DNA of 64,000 bases from Carposina sasakii (lineage: Eukaryota; Arthropoda; Insecta; Lepidoptera; Carposinidae): NCBI GenBank assembly GCA_014607495.2, contig CP053153.1, positions 15,190,001 to 15,254,000 of the forward strand, read 5' to 3'. Made by a program: the position numbers and the translations under genes. The notes beneath the pieces are model-generated. The model worked only from the letters and a program-made list of their open reading frames with translations, made no database searches and was not told where the DNA came from. This document shows positions 55,044 through 64,000 of this stretch, piece after piece; position 1 is the first letter of the stretch; every line of letters starts with the position of its first letter.

Positions 55044-55153
55044 TACATGGTCAGAATAAATCTCGAGACGAAGACAGGATAATTATATGATCAAACGAAC
55101 TTACCTGAAGTGAAGTTCGATCTGAATTATCCTGGCTTCGTCGAAGAGATTTA
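55044..55153 (+). repeat. DIRS internal complementary region
   Basis: 55044-55084 is the reverse complement of the start of the left terminus (including ctcgagacgaagacagg). 55082-55153 is the reverse complement of the end of the right terminus, including the part unique to that end (tatgatcaaacgaacttacc). The two halves meet at att, the inverse of the terminal AAT. Confidence 0.88.
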
Positions 55154-55265
55154 AGGTCCCTTCCTTTAGTTAAATAATATTTTACCTAATATATTATTTA
55201 GTTTCCCCTATAATGTATCATTAATGTTGTTGCTTTTTTTTTATAAATATTATTATCTCTAAAAT

Positions 55266-55474
55266 GAATGATGTAACTCGGGTGATGCTAGTTGGTGTAG
55301 CGTAGGGTGAGCTAAGGGATCATCTGTTTTCTCTTTCTCGCCTACGCTAAAAACTGTGTGCGAATAGGTTAGTTGCGTAGCAGGGCTACTACATGGTCAG
55401 AATAAATCTCTTCGACGAAGCCAGGATAATTCAGATCGAACTTCACTTCAGGTATGTTCGTTTGATCATATAAT
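55266..55474 (+). repeat. DIRS right inverted terminal repeat with unique extension
   Basis: 55266-55430 is the inverted copy of the left terminus. 55431-55474 (cagatcgaacttcacttcag to gatcatataat) occurs only here and, inverted, in the internal complementary region, as in known DIRS elements with unequal termini. Confidence 0.85.
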
Positions 55475-56157
55475 AATGGTACAATGATTTACATACCTAC
55501 GTACAACTCGCTCGTCACACGTTTTCAAGAGGACTATTTATTATAACGCTCAAAATACGAACTATTACTGCACTTGTTATAAACACTGGTAAACTGTTGT
55601 AAGATTAAAGTATAGTTAAATTAAATAGTATAGTATTGAGCCTATACAAATGTTATAAAAGTAGAAAAGTAAAACCGACCTAGTGAGAGTTGCACACGAA
55701 GGGTTTTACGTACCTACAATTATCTATTAAAACGGTAAAAAAATATTATGTTTGCATGAACGTATAAAGAATAACGGACAGAGTGTTGTGACTATATAGA
55801 GTGAAGCATTCATAGTAAGCTTGGCAACGATATTCCATGGAGTAGGGATGTGTATTGACGCGTTATTCAAACACACATATAAACCATAGTAAGCTCGGTG
55901 CCTACAAGAAAATACGCACACATGCCCAACGCGCCGCCATTTCGGTGCTTCAATCTGTACAGTGACAGCATTACGTCCGTTGTTCTTTATACGTTTATGT
56001 ATATTTGTTAAACTAAAACAATAATGTCCCGTCTTGAAAGATTTTTACTGGAAACCTTCGCATACGAAATCCTAAAAACTATGTAACAGTCTCGAGCACA
56101 GTCAACATAATAGAGATAAGTAATATAATTTATTACGTTTTAATAGTCACTCGATCC
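55475..56157. other. Unannotated intron sequence right of DIRS
   Basis: No feature recognised. Confidence 0.45.
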
Positions 56158-56210
56158 AATGGTTCGATTCCCACTCGGATGAGAATTTTTTCCATTTTCT
56201 TTATGTTGAC
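56158..56210 (+). mobile_element. SINE-like family S4 fragment 3
   Basis: atggttcgattcccactcgg then atgagaattttttccatttt. Confidence 0.4.
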
Positions 56211-56685
56211 TATGATAATTTATAAAACACTTCTATTTTCCGTTATGGTTGATCGTTTCACTAAAATTGTGCAATAAGTGTCTATCGGAATGAAGAATAA
56301 CGTGCCTTAGAGAATGTAAAATCGTCATTTACCCGGTGGCTGGAACACCTTCGCATCCATTTTCTTTATTAATAATTTAATAAATGAAATTAAATATTCG
56401 TTCACTATGGGTGCGACCGGGCCCTAACCCTCCTACCCTCGGAATAACATATTAACAGTCATCGAGCACTAGTCAAACATAATTAGAAATCAAAAACTAG
56501 ATAAAGTACATATGTTTCGCCAAAACCGTGGCATCCTTTATAGTAGTAAGTAAACCACATTTATAATAAAACCCAACACAGTCACCCTAGTAAGTTTGAA
56601 TATTGTAATAATAAATTAAATGATTCGATTAGGTTAGTATCATGAAATGAAAAATTACACACTTTTTTACATACATATACATAAA

Positions 56686-56953
56686 TCATCATCATCATCA
56701 TCATCATCATCAGCCTATTGCAGTCCACTGCTGGACGTAGGCCTCCCCCAGGGCACGCCACAAGACTGCCATGAGGGTATTTGCCCATAGTCACCACGCT
56801 GGGCAGACGGGTTGGTGACCGCAGTTTGTATTTTGGACTATGTTGTCAACATAGGAGGCGCTGCTGCCCACCTCCCGGGAACCCTTAATCGCCTGTACGA
56901 TACCCACGGGCAGACTTGGAGGTGGTACGAATTCTACTCTGACACCACGCGGC
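56686..56953 (-). mobile_element. SINE-like family R1 copy 4, inverted
   Basis: Starts with (atc)n then agcctattgcagtccactgc and ends gacaccacgcggcc. Full length in reverse orientation. Confidence 0.8.
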
Positions 56954-57014
56954 CAACAACATATACATACACAAATCTATAATAATCATCCACTTCATAT
57001 TATATTACTCACAC

Positions 57015-57120
57015 TAATATATAAGGTCTTGTAATGTGGGTACTAAGCAACAGTACAAAAATATCCATGACTCGGAAACAATAAGTCAACTCATCATAAT
57101 ATCAATGTTTGCATCCAAGA
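57015..57120 (-). mobile_element. SINE family S3 fragment, inverted
   Basis: aaggtcttgtaatgtgggta, aatatccatgactcggaaac and tcaatgtttgcatcc match the S3 body; no head. Confidence 0.5.
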
Positions 57121-59003
57121 TCACAGATCTATCTTTCATTTGTTGAGAGTAAGTAAAACTGAATTAAATATGATCGACTTTAATTTTCAGTAAACATAAA
57201 ATTAAGTTTTATTCAAACTGAAGGCCTCAGACACCCTAAATAACAAAACTTACAAAAAATTGATAATTAAATTAAACGTCAGAAGAGTTACTTTAGGTGC
57301 AGTACCCTTAAAAACATGACGCCTTGAATTTATAATTAAACCATGGTAGACACCCTCAAGTCTCACCCTCCACCCTTCTTATCAGTCGGTCACTTAACAT
57401 TAATAATTTAAAAACCCCAAGGAAAGCTAGTCCTACGGTAATATCTTTAGTAGTTAAGAGATATACCTTAATAACTATAGTACCTTACAAATAATGAATG
57501 TAGCAAAAAACCGTTAACCGTTTCCCTTTTTACGCCAACAAAGAAATGTAGTTACGATATTTAAATTTCTCCCGGTATTCGGGAATGTCTTCTTATTTTG
57601 AATGCTCGGCACAAACAGCTGGCTAAAAAGACGACAAGATGGCCGCTACGATAATTGAAAGATAATATTTTTTCGCGTCTGGGGCGACAATTCAATGTTT
57701 TTTAACTCTTTGACTGTTAACTCAAAGTATTCTGGTTGTAAGTGCTTTGTAAAACGGTGTAAATGCCGTTAAACTCTATCTAGCGACGTAATTTGAATTG
57801 CTTGTTACAAACGATAGATAGTTACCAAGTCTTTACCACATTGCAAGCCATCTTTTGTCTGATGATTTATATTAAAGGTTTTCGTATCATCTTGAACGTA
57901 TCATTATAACGTCGACAATAGGTATTCATTTTAACTTTTCTTTGGCAGTATACTACTCATAAAAGTTTAAAGAAAAACGTCAACCATATTAAACTTTAGT
58001 GAAGTAAATTAATTTAGTTATAAAGCCATATAAAGCACTTAAAAGTACCTCTTTCAATACCTGCTCGTACTTTATTTATAAGTTTTTTTAAGTAACCTGG
58101 AATATAAAACACATCACCCGGCACAAGTAATATTCTTTGAAAATTGCCATCATAAAGTGCGAGAATGTGAATTACGTCCTCAGTGTGTGGATTTTATTAT
58201 CTGGAGCGTTATGTTAAAAATTGTGGGGCCTATTACGAGTGCTATGTATTTATGTGCCTAGATGTGTTTCTAGTGACTCTCTAAATTGCATAATTTATGG
58301 CGCGTTAACTTCTTATAAAACTGAAAATCTACTCTTTTAATATACTTATAAATTGTTAAAATTTTAAAAAAATAATCTAGATCCAAAAATAAAATCTCAT
58401 TCAAATATTCATTCACAATAATTGTAGTAAAAATGTTTGTAAATGCGTTAGATCTTTTTTCTAATATTGTAATGCAACACACGCACTTACCTACGGTGAT
58501 AATGAACAATGTAACTCTAATAACACGTTACATAGCAAGTAAACCAATATTACAAGGTTTACAGGGTTTTTAAAATAGCCACCCAACGACGCCAACGATA
58601 TTTCATAGAGTGCAGAATAGTCCCCTCTGGCAAACTTCGTAGTCGCTTCGTACCTATCCTATCCATCATTTATTGAAACTTTATAAATTGCTTCCTCTAG
58701 TTCCTACCTTCCCCTTGTTGCTTCACCGAGATAGGGTTAATCAGCTCTGAGAAGAATAAATGCAATTTTACTCCTTTTATTTCCTTCAGTTGATTTATTA
58801 GAAGGCGTAAATAAGTGCATTATTTATCTGTTATTTTATTTCCGTGCACTGAACTTTTCTATTTCATTTTATGTTTCAATTACTGAGACGTTGATAAATA
58901 TCTTCGAAGGAAATAATGTTATTTTAACTTGTTTTTAGGTCTTGATATAAATGATTGTGAAGTTATTGCTTCATTGTTCTAGAAATACTATTTCGTCGTA
59001 TTA
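57121..59003. other. Unannotated intron sequence
   Basis: AT-rich, no repeat family from this window or ORF with motif seen. Confidence 0.45.
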
Positions 59004-59080
59004 TGCAGAGGTCGTGGGTTCGATTCCCACCCGGGTGAGGAATTTTTTCCATTTCTTTATTAATAATTTTATAACGTATT
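59004..59080 (+). mobile_element. SINE-like family S4 fragment 2
   Basis: gcagaggtcgtgggttcgat then tcccacccgggtgagg, nearly identical to 13605-13680. Confidence 0.5.
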
Positions 59081-59331
59081 ATTTACCTCATTACCTATAT
59101 TTATAGCACCTTTTAAAATGTGTTTATAATATTTTTGGAAGATATATTTAAAAATGTAGTATTTTCTGGAAAACTACTGAATGATCGGTCATTTCCCTTA
59201 AAATATAAGTGTAATATATCATTTATGTCAGTGTAACATCGTGTAATACAAATTAAGTGTGCTTCGACATCTACGAGACCTGTATGGAAGCACATAATGA
59301 CATTTACATAACCCATCGATTCAGATGTAAA

Positions 59332-59547
59332 TAAAGCCTCGAACACACCGGATGCGTATGCGTGCACGTAAGCGTAGACGTACACGTACCTCTGAGTTTG
59401 ATGTATGGAACTGTCACCGCTTGACATTACGCATACGCATCTGGTCTGCCCGTGCCTATACAGTTCCATACTTTACAACTCAGCGGTACGTGCACGTCTA
59501 CGCTTACGTGCACGCACACGCATCCGGTCTGCTCGAGCCTTAAATAA
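59332..59547 (+). mobile_element. MITE family M1 copy 3
   Basis: Runs aagcctcgaacacaccggat to cgcatccggtctgctcgagc. Same palindromic layout as 731-945. Confidence 0.8.
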
Positions 59548-60054
59548 TAACAAAAATCACGCAACAACTATAATTCAATTTCTCTGAACATAGCAAGGAC
59601 AGCCGAGACGTCTCAAATACAAAGCTTATGAAAACTATTGCAGATTACAGTCAAGTATCAAGTTTTAGCTCGGCAGGCAAAAGCTGTGAAATTCCGTCTG
59701 AGTCCATTCGAAATTCCGAAATTAATACCTTACCTGCACAGTTCTTGCTTCATTGTTATTAAATATTCCCGTAGTTTTCCTTAATTAACTGACCTACAAG
59801 AGTTTGCTTCACGACTGTATTACGCGACTAAAGTTTTACTCAGAACAGGTTGGAGTCATAAATTTGCTCCGACTAATAGCATAAGAAACTGGAGAGTTTA
59901 ATACTCAGGTTTTGTTATTATAAGATAAAGGCGAGGCTTAAATATAACCTCTCCACTTAGTTCGCCTAGTAAAGCGAAGTATGAAAAGGTGCTTGAACTA
60001 AATAATATTTCATACCAAACGTTTGTTGGGTTGTGGCTTATTCTGGTGAGTAAA

Positions 60055-60165
60055 ATGTTTTCTTCTTTATTCTTTCTTTATTCTTTATTGCACATACACA
60101 AAAAGAAATATGGTATACAACATTAAAGAAGAGATGCATGTACAATAGCAAGCTTATCTCTACCA
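60055..60165 (-). mobile_element. LINE 3' end fragment, minus strand
   Basis: On the minus strand it runs agataagcttgctattgtac to gtgtatgtgcaataaagaat with repeated aataaag units, as at the 3' ends of several lepidopteran LINE families. The 5' extent is unclear. Confidence 0.45.
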
Positions 60166-60334
60166 TTTTACCATTATTCTATCATATTCTATCTATTCTA
60201 CCATTATTTATTGTGTATTATAATAGCCAGGTTTAGACAAAGTAACATTAATATCTCGATCGAATCAAGATTCGTCAATTAAACGTTTGCAAAAGAAGCA
60301 TTACATTTTCGCGTGTTCGTCAAATTAAATTCTA

Positions 60335-60402
60335 GTTCTCTACAGTAGGTAGGCTATATTCATAGCATATCGCTTAATATACCCCTTTTGTTACACCCTG
60401 TA
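60335..60402 (+). mobile_element. MITE family M4 fragment (one arm)
   Basis: Ends cttaatataccccttttgtt then acaccctgta, matching the right arm of M4; the left arm is missing. Confidence 0.55.
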
Positions 60403-60504
60403 TGCATGAAATCTAAGGAAAGTGGAAAAAAGGAAAATGTTTAATAATACTTAATTTTTATTATTATTTTGGCTTTCTATGTTATAACCTATACATATAT
60501 TACC

Positions 60505-60698
60505 GCCCCCTGATTATGTAATTTGCAGTAGCAGAGCCGAAGCAATACGATAGCCAAAATTGAAATGTGTGTGTGCGCGGGGCGAAGTGCGGGGCGCGAG
60601 GGGATGACTTGCGATTGTTGCGCGCACGCACTCTCTCTCAATTTTAGTAAAGCCGAAGCAGCGGCCTTGCAATTGCAAGTTAGATAATCAGGAGGCCG
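60505..60698 (+). mobile_element. MITE family M5 copy 2
   Basis: gccccctgattatgtaattt to gttagataatcaggaggcc, with a GC-rich centre (gcgcggggcgaagtgcgggg). Inverted arms agtagcagagccgaagca and ttagtaaagccgaagcagcg. Confidence 0.7.
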
Positions 60699-60934
60699 GT
60701 GTACTTCGACGATTACTACGATATAACGCTAGTGCGTCACATGTCCTGTTTTATTATATTCTGCCCACCTTAATGTTTCTCTGTGAAAATTACTGTGAAG
60801 CAATCCCAAACGTATGTAGGGTAATATAATTTACATGATATTAAAGTTTAACGGGCCGGATCTTATGATTTCAAACAGGTTAGATGTTATACTATTAACT
60901 AGCCGCTCCCCTTGATTCTGCGTGGGATTTCTAA

Positions 60935-61378
60935 CAACATTAACGTGTCGCTGGGAGTTTTCTTACTATTGCTCCTTCCAAGCAATGACACTTTACTGAA
61001 ATAGTGAAACAGTAATATTAGAGTCATGCGGCCTGTCAAGCCTAATGTTGGTTTTGCCACAAAGAAGAACTGACCAGTTCTCCTAGGTTTCGTCTTTTGG
61101 CGACCTTAACTGTTATTAATTGCTCGTTGGTGGCCATAAAGCCCCGATACGCCAACTTATCCTTGACAAACCGTAACAAAACGCGACTTGGGGCGGGGAC
61201 CATTGCTATACAAACATTTTGTAAAGCTTTCTTTATTGTTTAAAATCACCTACTTTTTTATTGTTTAGTAGCGGTTTAATTTTAAGGTGCGAACATAGAA
61301 AGTAACATATAAAAATGACTATAGACAAATAAGCTTGTATATATGCTTTCATGTCGAATAAATGATTTGATTTGATTC
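60935..61378 (+). mobile_element. 5'-truncated LINE copy, 3' UTR only
   Basis: Second copy of the family at 3166-7531 in opposite orientation. Shared strings run from gtgtcgctgggagttttctt (60946) through ttggtggccataaagccccg (61130s) to gctttcatgtcgaataaatg (61345). It ends in a TTGATTTGATT tail. It contains no coding sequence. Confidence 0.8.
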
Positions 61379-61786
61379 TAAATGTTGATCCATAATAAAA
61401 TAGTTATTTCATTTTCTGTTTGACATTACAGTTACTGTTGGTAACCTTAGGTAATTTTTTTTATTCAATTAAAAGATCATAAAACTAAATACATACAACG
61501 TCCCAGAATACTACTTACGCCGTTACTGTTGGATCCATGAATCGTAAAAGTAATCCATACCTTTTTTTATAAGTTGGCTATGGAAAAATCTAACCTGTTA
61601 ACTAATCACAATAATAAAGCGATCCATCAAAATCGAATGAGTTTATGACTCGCTATGGAACAAACACACTTATAAGAAACATAAACTTAGCTCTATTGCA
61701 AACGGATGAAACGTAGTCACAATACAATATAATATATTATGTAGGTAATTATATAGGTCAAATTATAGCAGTCGATAACCACTAAT

Positions 61787-61910
61787 CTGAGGGCTAAGCA
61801 CGAACCTCTCGATAGTCTGTAACGCTATCGTCAAACTGTCAAATCACATATATTTTGCAAGCGAGTCGCTAGCGTTACGCCGCGTAAAAAGGTTCTTGCT
61901 TACCCCACTG
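61787..61910 (+). mobile_element. MITE family M2 copy 3, next to a splice acceptor
   Basis: ctgagggctaagcacgaacc to ggttcttgcttaccccactg. It ends 57 bp before the acceptor of exon 61968-62142. Confidence 0.75.
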
Positions 61911-61946
61911 ATCACATTTGATCTGATCACATTTGATCTGATCACT
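61911..61946 (+). repeat. 15-bp tandem repeat near acceptor of exon 61968
   Basis: atcacatttgatctg twice plus atcact, between M2 copy 3 and the splice acceptor. Confidence 0.8.
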
Positions 61947-61967
61947 AAATAAATTCTATTGTTCCAG

Positions 61968-62142
61968 TTTCCCCCATGATCTGGGTTCCCAACCAGCTGG
62001 TGGGCGCGCCCGCCGGCACCGACGTGACGGTGGACTGCCACACCGAGGCCCACCCGCGGGCCATCTCCTACTGGGTGTACGACAACGTCATGGTGCTGCC
62101 CACTAAGAAATACGCCATCAACACTGAAGAGAACTCTTATCG
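61968..62142 (+). CDS. DIP/lachesin-like Ig gene, exon 5 (Ig3, first part)
   Basis: Acceptor gttccag ends at 61967 and donor GTGAGT starts at 62143; 175 bp, phase 1 to phase 2. The split phenylalanine is followed by SPMIWVPNQLVGAPAGTDVT and then VDCHTEAHPRAISYWVYDNV. It holds the first Ig3 cysteine (VDCHTEAHP) and the core tryptophan (SYWVY). The exon is clearly GC-richer than its surroundings. A short MITE and two copies of a 15-bp repeat lie within 60 bp upstream of the acceptor. The split arginine codon at the end completes exactly with the first base of the next exon. Confidence 0.93.
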
Positions 62143-62669
62143 GTGAGTTACCTTCTATCGGAGGCCATTGCGTAGCTTGAAAATGTTTATTTTATTTATC
62201 GTTGAAGCTTATAAAATAATAATGTGTTATATTAAAAAAAAATCCAAAAACCCGACTGTTAAAATTGTCGAAATGTTCAGAGAATTCTAAAAATGATTTT
62301 TAAACACCTATTCAACGATACCCCACTCGATATAGTTTGTCGACTTTAATTTTTTTAATTTTCACAATATGGCGTGCAGTAGTCGCCATATTGGATTTTC
62401 ACTAACGTCATGTCTTTAGTGTCACTCGCCGGACTAAGAGGAATCGATTGACGTATGAATCATAAAAATCGGCCAAAGCATTTGGTCTGTGTAGTGCTTC
62501 AAAGGAACATACATACATACATAGACTGTTAAACACAATACCACTCCTTTGCGTCGCGCAGTCGGGTAAAAAAAATACGTCTGTGTTTCCAAAATAGAGT
62601 TGCCAGAACTGCAAGATCATAAACGAGATTGTACAGCCTATATCCTATAGGGGAGGAAGGCCCCTTTTT
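62143..62669. other. Intron start, unannotated
   Basis: Contains acatacatacatacat near 62509-62522; otherwise nothing recognised. Confidence 0.4.
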
Positions 62670-62845
62670 ACCTAACTAAGAAAATATATGCGATAGCGAA
62701 AATTGTACAAAATTCGCTAATGGCTTGTCCAATTTGTATTACGTAACAGCAATCTAAAAGGAATTTGACATTTTAACACGAATATTGTACAATTTTCGCT
62801 GTCGCTTCTGCTTTGCTTTTGTAAGATACGTAATCAGCTTGTCTA
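62670..62845 (+). mobile_element. Possible diverged M5 copy
   Basis: Inverted arms gcgatagcgaaaattgtaca and tgtacaattttcgctgtcgc, followed by cttctgctttgcttttgtaa and gatacgtaatcagc, recall M5. Ends uncertain. Confidence 0.35.
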
Positions 62846-62861
62846 TCTATATCAAAGGGAC

Positions 62862-63160
62862 AATTCTTTAAAATTTTTGAGCCGAAATGCAACCACTAAC
62901 GAACCGTTAACGAAACGCGTGCGAAGCAATAAATATTTACAGCTTGAGCATAAGGTATATTTTAGCACGCATCGTGAGTATGACAGAATAAAATACAAAT
63001 ATCTGTCTCGTGCTGAAATGTGTCTAATTACGTCACCGTAAAGTAATTATTGCTTTATTCTGAGCGTCTACAACGGTTCCGTTTCGGCTTCGGTCCGTTT
63101 CGGCTTCGTTCCGTTTCAGCTTCGTTCCAACTCGAGACTTTTCGAGAATTGGCCCTCAGA
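62862..63160 (-). mobile_element. MITE family M6 copy 3, uninterrupted, inverted
   Basis: Reads caattctttaaaatttttga to ttttcgagaattggccct. Contains the inverse of all the inner motifs of copy 1. It ends about 40 bp before exon 63202-63311 and carries a local gtttcggcttcgttcc duplication. Confidence 0.75.
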
Positions 63161-63201
63161 TAGCATCTGTAACAATTGACAATCGACCTCTTTACCCACA
63201 G

Positions 63202-63311
63202 TGCGCACATGAAATTGACTGTGCGGAACCTCCAGAGTACGGACTTCGGCAACTACCGATGCATCTCTAAAAACTCCCTTGGGGAGACAGAGGGATCAAT
63301 TCGGTTATACG
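63202..63311 (+). CDS. DIP/lachesin-like Ig gene, exon 6 (Ig3, second part)
   Basis: Acceptor cccacag ends at 63201 and donor GTGAGA starts at 63312; 110 bp, phase 2 to phase 1. It encodes AHMKLTVRNLQSTDFGNYRC followed by ISKNSLGETEGSIRLY. The D-F-G-N-Y-R-C motif supplies the second Ig3 cysteine, and KNSLGETEG is one of the most conserved strings of the DIP/lachesin family. The exon closes the third Ig domain. A MITE copy (62862-63160) ends about 40 bp upstream of the acceptor. Confidence 0.93.
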
Positions 63312-63771
63312 GTGAGAAAACCCTCTCTCATTTAACTCGCTGTGTTTGCGGTAAATGCATTTATTTTCTCTATCAATTGAGGTGTGTTTGCTAATCTGTA
63401 TTTATCTCTTTGGCTTTGAGGTTTAAAATGGTTTTGTATCTTTTAATTTATTTTCTACCTCAGTATTTATTGGACAAGGTTTGATTGAATTAAAAATAAA
63501 AATGTTAAAACAAATTGTTACGTTTTTCTTGAGATATAAATGAAGTATATTTTAATGGACTATTTCTTTTAATATAAAATGATTATTTATTAGCTCTTCA
63601 CATACTACAATAAGTTACTATAAGATTAGATATAAGTTTCGCCAAATATGTGGAATGCAAATACGAGTATGTTATTTCTACAACCTTACAAAATGTTTTA
63701 TTAGAAAATATTTTTTAAATAGTGAATTATATAGTGAAGCTCCATATTTTAAGGTACAATTTATTTTCTAG
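63312..63771. other. Short intron between exons 6 and 7
   Basis: AT-rich 460-bp intron with no repeat recognised. Confidence 0.6.
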
Positions 63772-63834
63772 AAATCCCTATGCCGTCGACGTCACCGAAG
63801 GCAACGGAAATGAAAAGCAGTGCTAATAAAGAAA
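63772..63834 (+). CDS. DIP/lachesin-like Ig gene, exon 7 (post-Ig3 stalk)
   Basis: Short 63-bp exon with acceptor ttttctag ending at 63771 and donor GTGAGT at 63835; phase 1 to phase 1. The split glutamate is followed by IPMPSTSPKATEMKSSANKE, a Ser/Thr/Pro-rich linker of the kind that follows Ig3 in DIP proteins and leads to the C-terminal anchor. The start EIP agrees with the family. The gene continues beyond the window, so no stop codon or anchor is visible. Confidence 0.8.
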
Positions 63835-64000
63835 GTGAGTATTATTAAGTTTATAGTGAACATGTTTTTAAGTTCTGTTTTAATGCTGTTTTCATTGAGA
63901 CACCTCTTGGTAAGGCAATGTGGAAATAAACATACCTGTATATCTAGCTAGCTGCTTCAAAGGAACATACAAAACATACATACTTACATACGAGTATATA

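Larger units (their letters stand above)
50629..55474 (+). mobile_element. DIRS-type (tyrosine recombinase) retroelement
   Basis: 4.85 kb with the defining DIRS layout: inverted terminal repeats (left from 50629, right 55266-55474) and an internal complementary region (55044-55153) whose two halves match the outer ends of the left and right termini. Gene order gag-like ORF, RT, RNase H, tyrosine recombinase. The AAT triplet occurs at the left end (50629-50631), at the right end (55472-55474), and, inverted, at the junction in the internal region (55082-55084), as expected for recombinase-mediated circle integration. All polymerase and recombinase frames are broken, so it is not autonomous now. 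Confidence 0.9.

Noticed and set aside
1..64000. CRISPR arrays, bacterial operons, riboswitches
   Set aside because: The repeats seen are dispersed or simple tandems in an intron-bearing eukaryotic gene; no regular repeat-spacer array or bacterial gene is present.

Overview
Eukaryotic, insect and very probably lepidopteran DNA. The window is AT-rich and non-coding apart from seven short exons with canonical GT-AG borders and compatible phases. Between them lie many dispersed repeats of the kinds usual in moths and butterflies: CR1/jockey-like LINE tails, an RTE-type LINE tail ending in (GAT)n, tRNA-headed SINEs, short inverted-repeat elements, and BEL/Pao, Ty3/gypsy and DIRS retroelements. 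No operon, bacterial gene, CRISPR array or intact tRNA/rRNA gene is visible.

Host gene. One gene runs on the + strand through the whole window: an immunoglobulin-superfamily protein of the DIP (Dpr-interacting protein)/lachesin type, probably the DIP-delta orthologue. Exons are 8884-8990 and 39301-39508 (Ig1), 42384-42545 and 50297-50425 (Ig2), 61968-62142 and 63202-63311 (Ig3), and 63772-63834 (start of the C-terminal stalk). The signal-peptide exon lies upstream and the C-terminal exon downstream, both outside the window or not recognisable here. The introns are 30.3, 2.9, 7.8, 11.5, 1.1 and 0.5 kb.

Layout. 1-8883: upstream intron with nested MITEs and a CR1/jockey-group LINE on the minus strand (about 3166-7531). 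It has an endonuclease-RT ORF broken by one frameshift and an esterase-like ORF1 remnant. 8991-39300: a giant intron with LINE remnants, a mosaic Ty3/gypsy element (16006-20288) containing two protease, two RT and two integrase-end pieces, many MITEs/SINEs, and a young BEL/Pao element (31311-37305) with one intact 1703-codon polyprotein. 39509-50296: SINEs, MITEs and unannotated sequence. 50426-61967: a structurally complete DIRS-type (tyrosine recombinase) retroelement (50629-55474) with decayed ORFs, then more repeats including a second LINE 3' end. 61968-64000: the last three exons.

Most interesting: (1) The right LTR of the BEL element is chimeric. After 171 bp identical to the left LTR it continues into a 103-bp inverted copy of the element's own pol region, and a 5-bp target duplication (gcacc) begins exactly where that inverted copy ends. 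The rearranged end was therefore probably made before integration. (2) The gypsy element is a mosaic of several deleted relatives. (3) The DIRS element keeps both inverted termini and the internal complementary region, with the same AAT at both ends and at the circle-junction copy, although its genes are dead; its leader holds four copies of a 23-bp near-palindrome. (4) MITEs lie within 13-57 bp of two splice acceptors of the host gene.
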